Below the pieces are notes generated by a model that searched no databases, was not told where the DNA came from, and was given only the letters and a program-made list of their open reading frames with translations. From NCBI GenBank assembly GCA_945875225.1, contig CAMCJY010000138.1, positions 1 through 5,994 of the forward strand: a stretch of DNA of 5,994 nucleotides, written 5' to 3'. The DNA comes from Comamonas sp. lk. Its GTDB lineage: Bacteria > Pseudomonadota > Gammaproteobacteria > Burkholderiales > Burkholderiaceae_C. The translations under genes were made by a program, and so were the position numbers. Positions 5,847-5,994 of the stretch are shown one piece after another (positions within the stretch are counted from its first letter, which is position 1; the number at the start of each line of letters is the position of its first letter).

Positions 5847-5994
5847 CCGCTGCGCAAAAGTGTCAGCGCCTCATCTTCAAGCTCCACTTCCCAACCCGTC
5901 AGCGGCGAGAGTGTGGGCGAGGCGCCCATAGCTGGCGCCGTAGACGGCCAAGCCATAGGTTGCGCAACTGGAACATCTGCAAAACTATCCGCGG
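5684..5994 (-). CDS. glnG: Nitrogen regulation protein NR(I) (NtrC), C-terminal part, runs off right edge
   Basis: Only the last 102 residues are in the window; the frame stays open to the edge, so the internal Met at 5954-5956 is not the start. NtrC is the response regulator of the NtrB/NtrC system, activating sigma-54 promoters for nitrogen assimilation. Its receiver and AAA+ domains would lie to the right. The visible part is a Pro/Ala-rich linker, an acidic stretch (WEVELEDEALTLL), then a Fis-type helix-turn-helix ending in RRIEAANKLGIGRNTITRKI. It closely follows the E. coli NtrC end (EAARLLGWGRNTLTRKLKELG). GRNT-TRK-ELG is characteristic of NtrC within the sigma-54 activator family. The TAG stop is at 5684-5686. 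The gene converges on xth and its last 163 bp lie antisense to the extended xth frame. A close NtrC paralogue cannot be excluded from this part alone. Confidence 0.88.
   Translation of the reverse strand, partial: ADSFADVPVAQPMAWPSTAPAMGASPTLSPLTGWEVELEDEALTLLRSGQLEVWDTLTRRFEARMIQAALTNTRGRRIEAANKLGIGRNTITRKIQELGLDK

Overview
The window looks like chromosomal DNA from a betaproteobacterium, most likely Burkholderiales and probably Comamonadaceae (Rhodoferax/Polaromonas-like). I infer this from moderately high GC, frequent G/C at third codon positions, the style of the YihY, DUF2069 and FAD-linked oxidase proteins, a CTACAAT-type -10 box, and an NtrC C-terminus of the betaproteobacterial kind. 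No mobile element, tRNA, rRNA, CRISPR array or phage gene is visible. This is mostly housekeeping DNA with compact gene spacing.

Layout. Positions 3-155 (+) hold an open frame running in from the left edge with coding-like base composition; it may be the 3' end of an unidentified gene. It converges on a yihY/brkB-family inner-membrane protein (202-1419, -). Only 21 bp separate the yihY start from a divergent DUF2069 membrane-protein gene (1441-1902, +). A 474-residue FAD-linked oxidase of the D-2-hydroxyacid dehydrogenase type follows 9 bp later (1912-3336, +). A 192-bp gap (3337-3528) carries a likely promoter. Then comes a tight cluster: thyA (thymidylate synthase, 3529-4371), folA (dihydrofolate reductase, 4383-4883) and xth (exonuclease III, 4887-5846), with gaps of 11 and 3 bp. 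The 3' end of ntrC/glnG enters from the right edge on the minus strand (5684-5994).

How the genes work together. ThyA makes dTMP and oxidises methylene-tetrahydrofolate to dihydrofolate, which FolA reduces back, so the two form one metabolic cycle. Xth repairs abasic sites, including those left by uracil excision, which becomes more frequent when dTMP runs short. The cluster therefore joins thymidylate supply to the repair of its failures. The DUF2069 and FAD-oxidase genes probably form a separate operon. NtrC is the sigma-54-dependent nitrogen response regulator and simply borders the cluster.

Most unusual points. The xth frame has no stop where the exonuclease III fold ends (about residue 254). 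It runs on for about 65 codons, 163 bp of them antisense to the end of ntrC, and an 8-bp inverted repeat sits exactly where the fold ends. The yihY/DUF2069 starts share almost no leader. I see no evidence for a wholly new system here.
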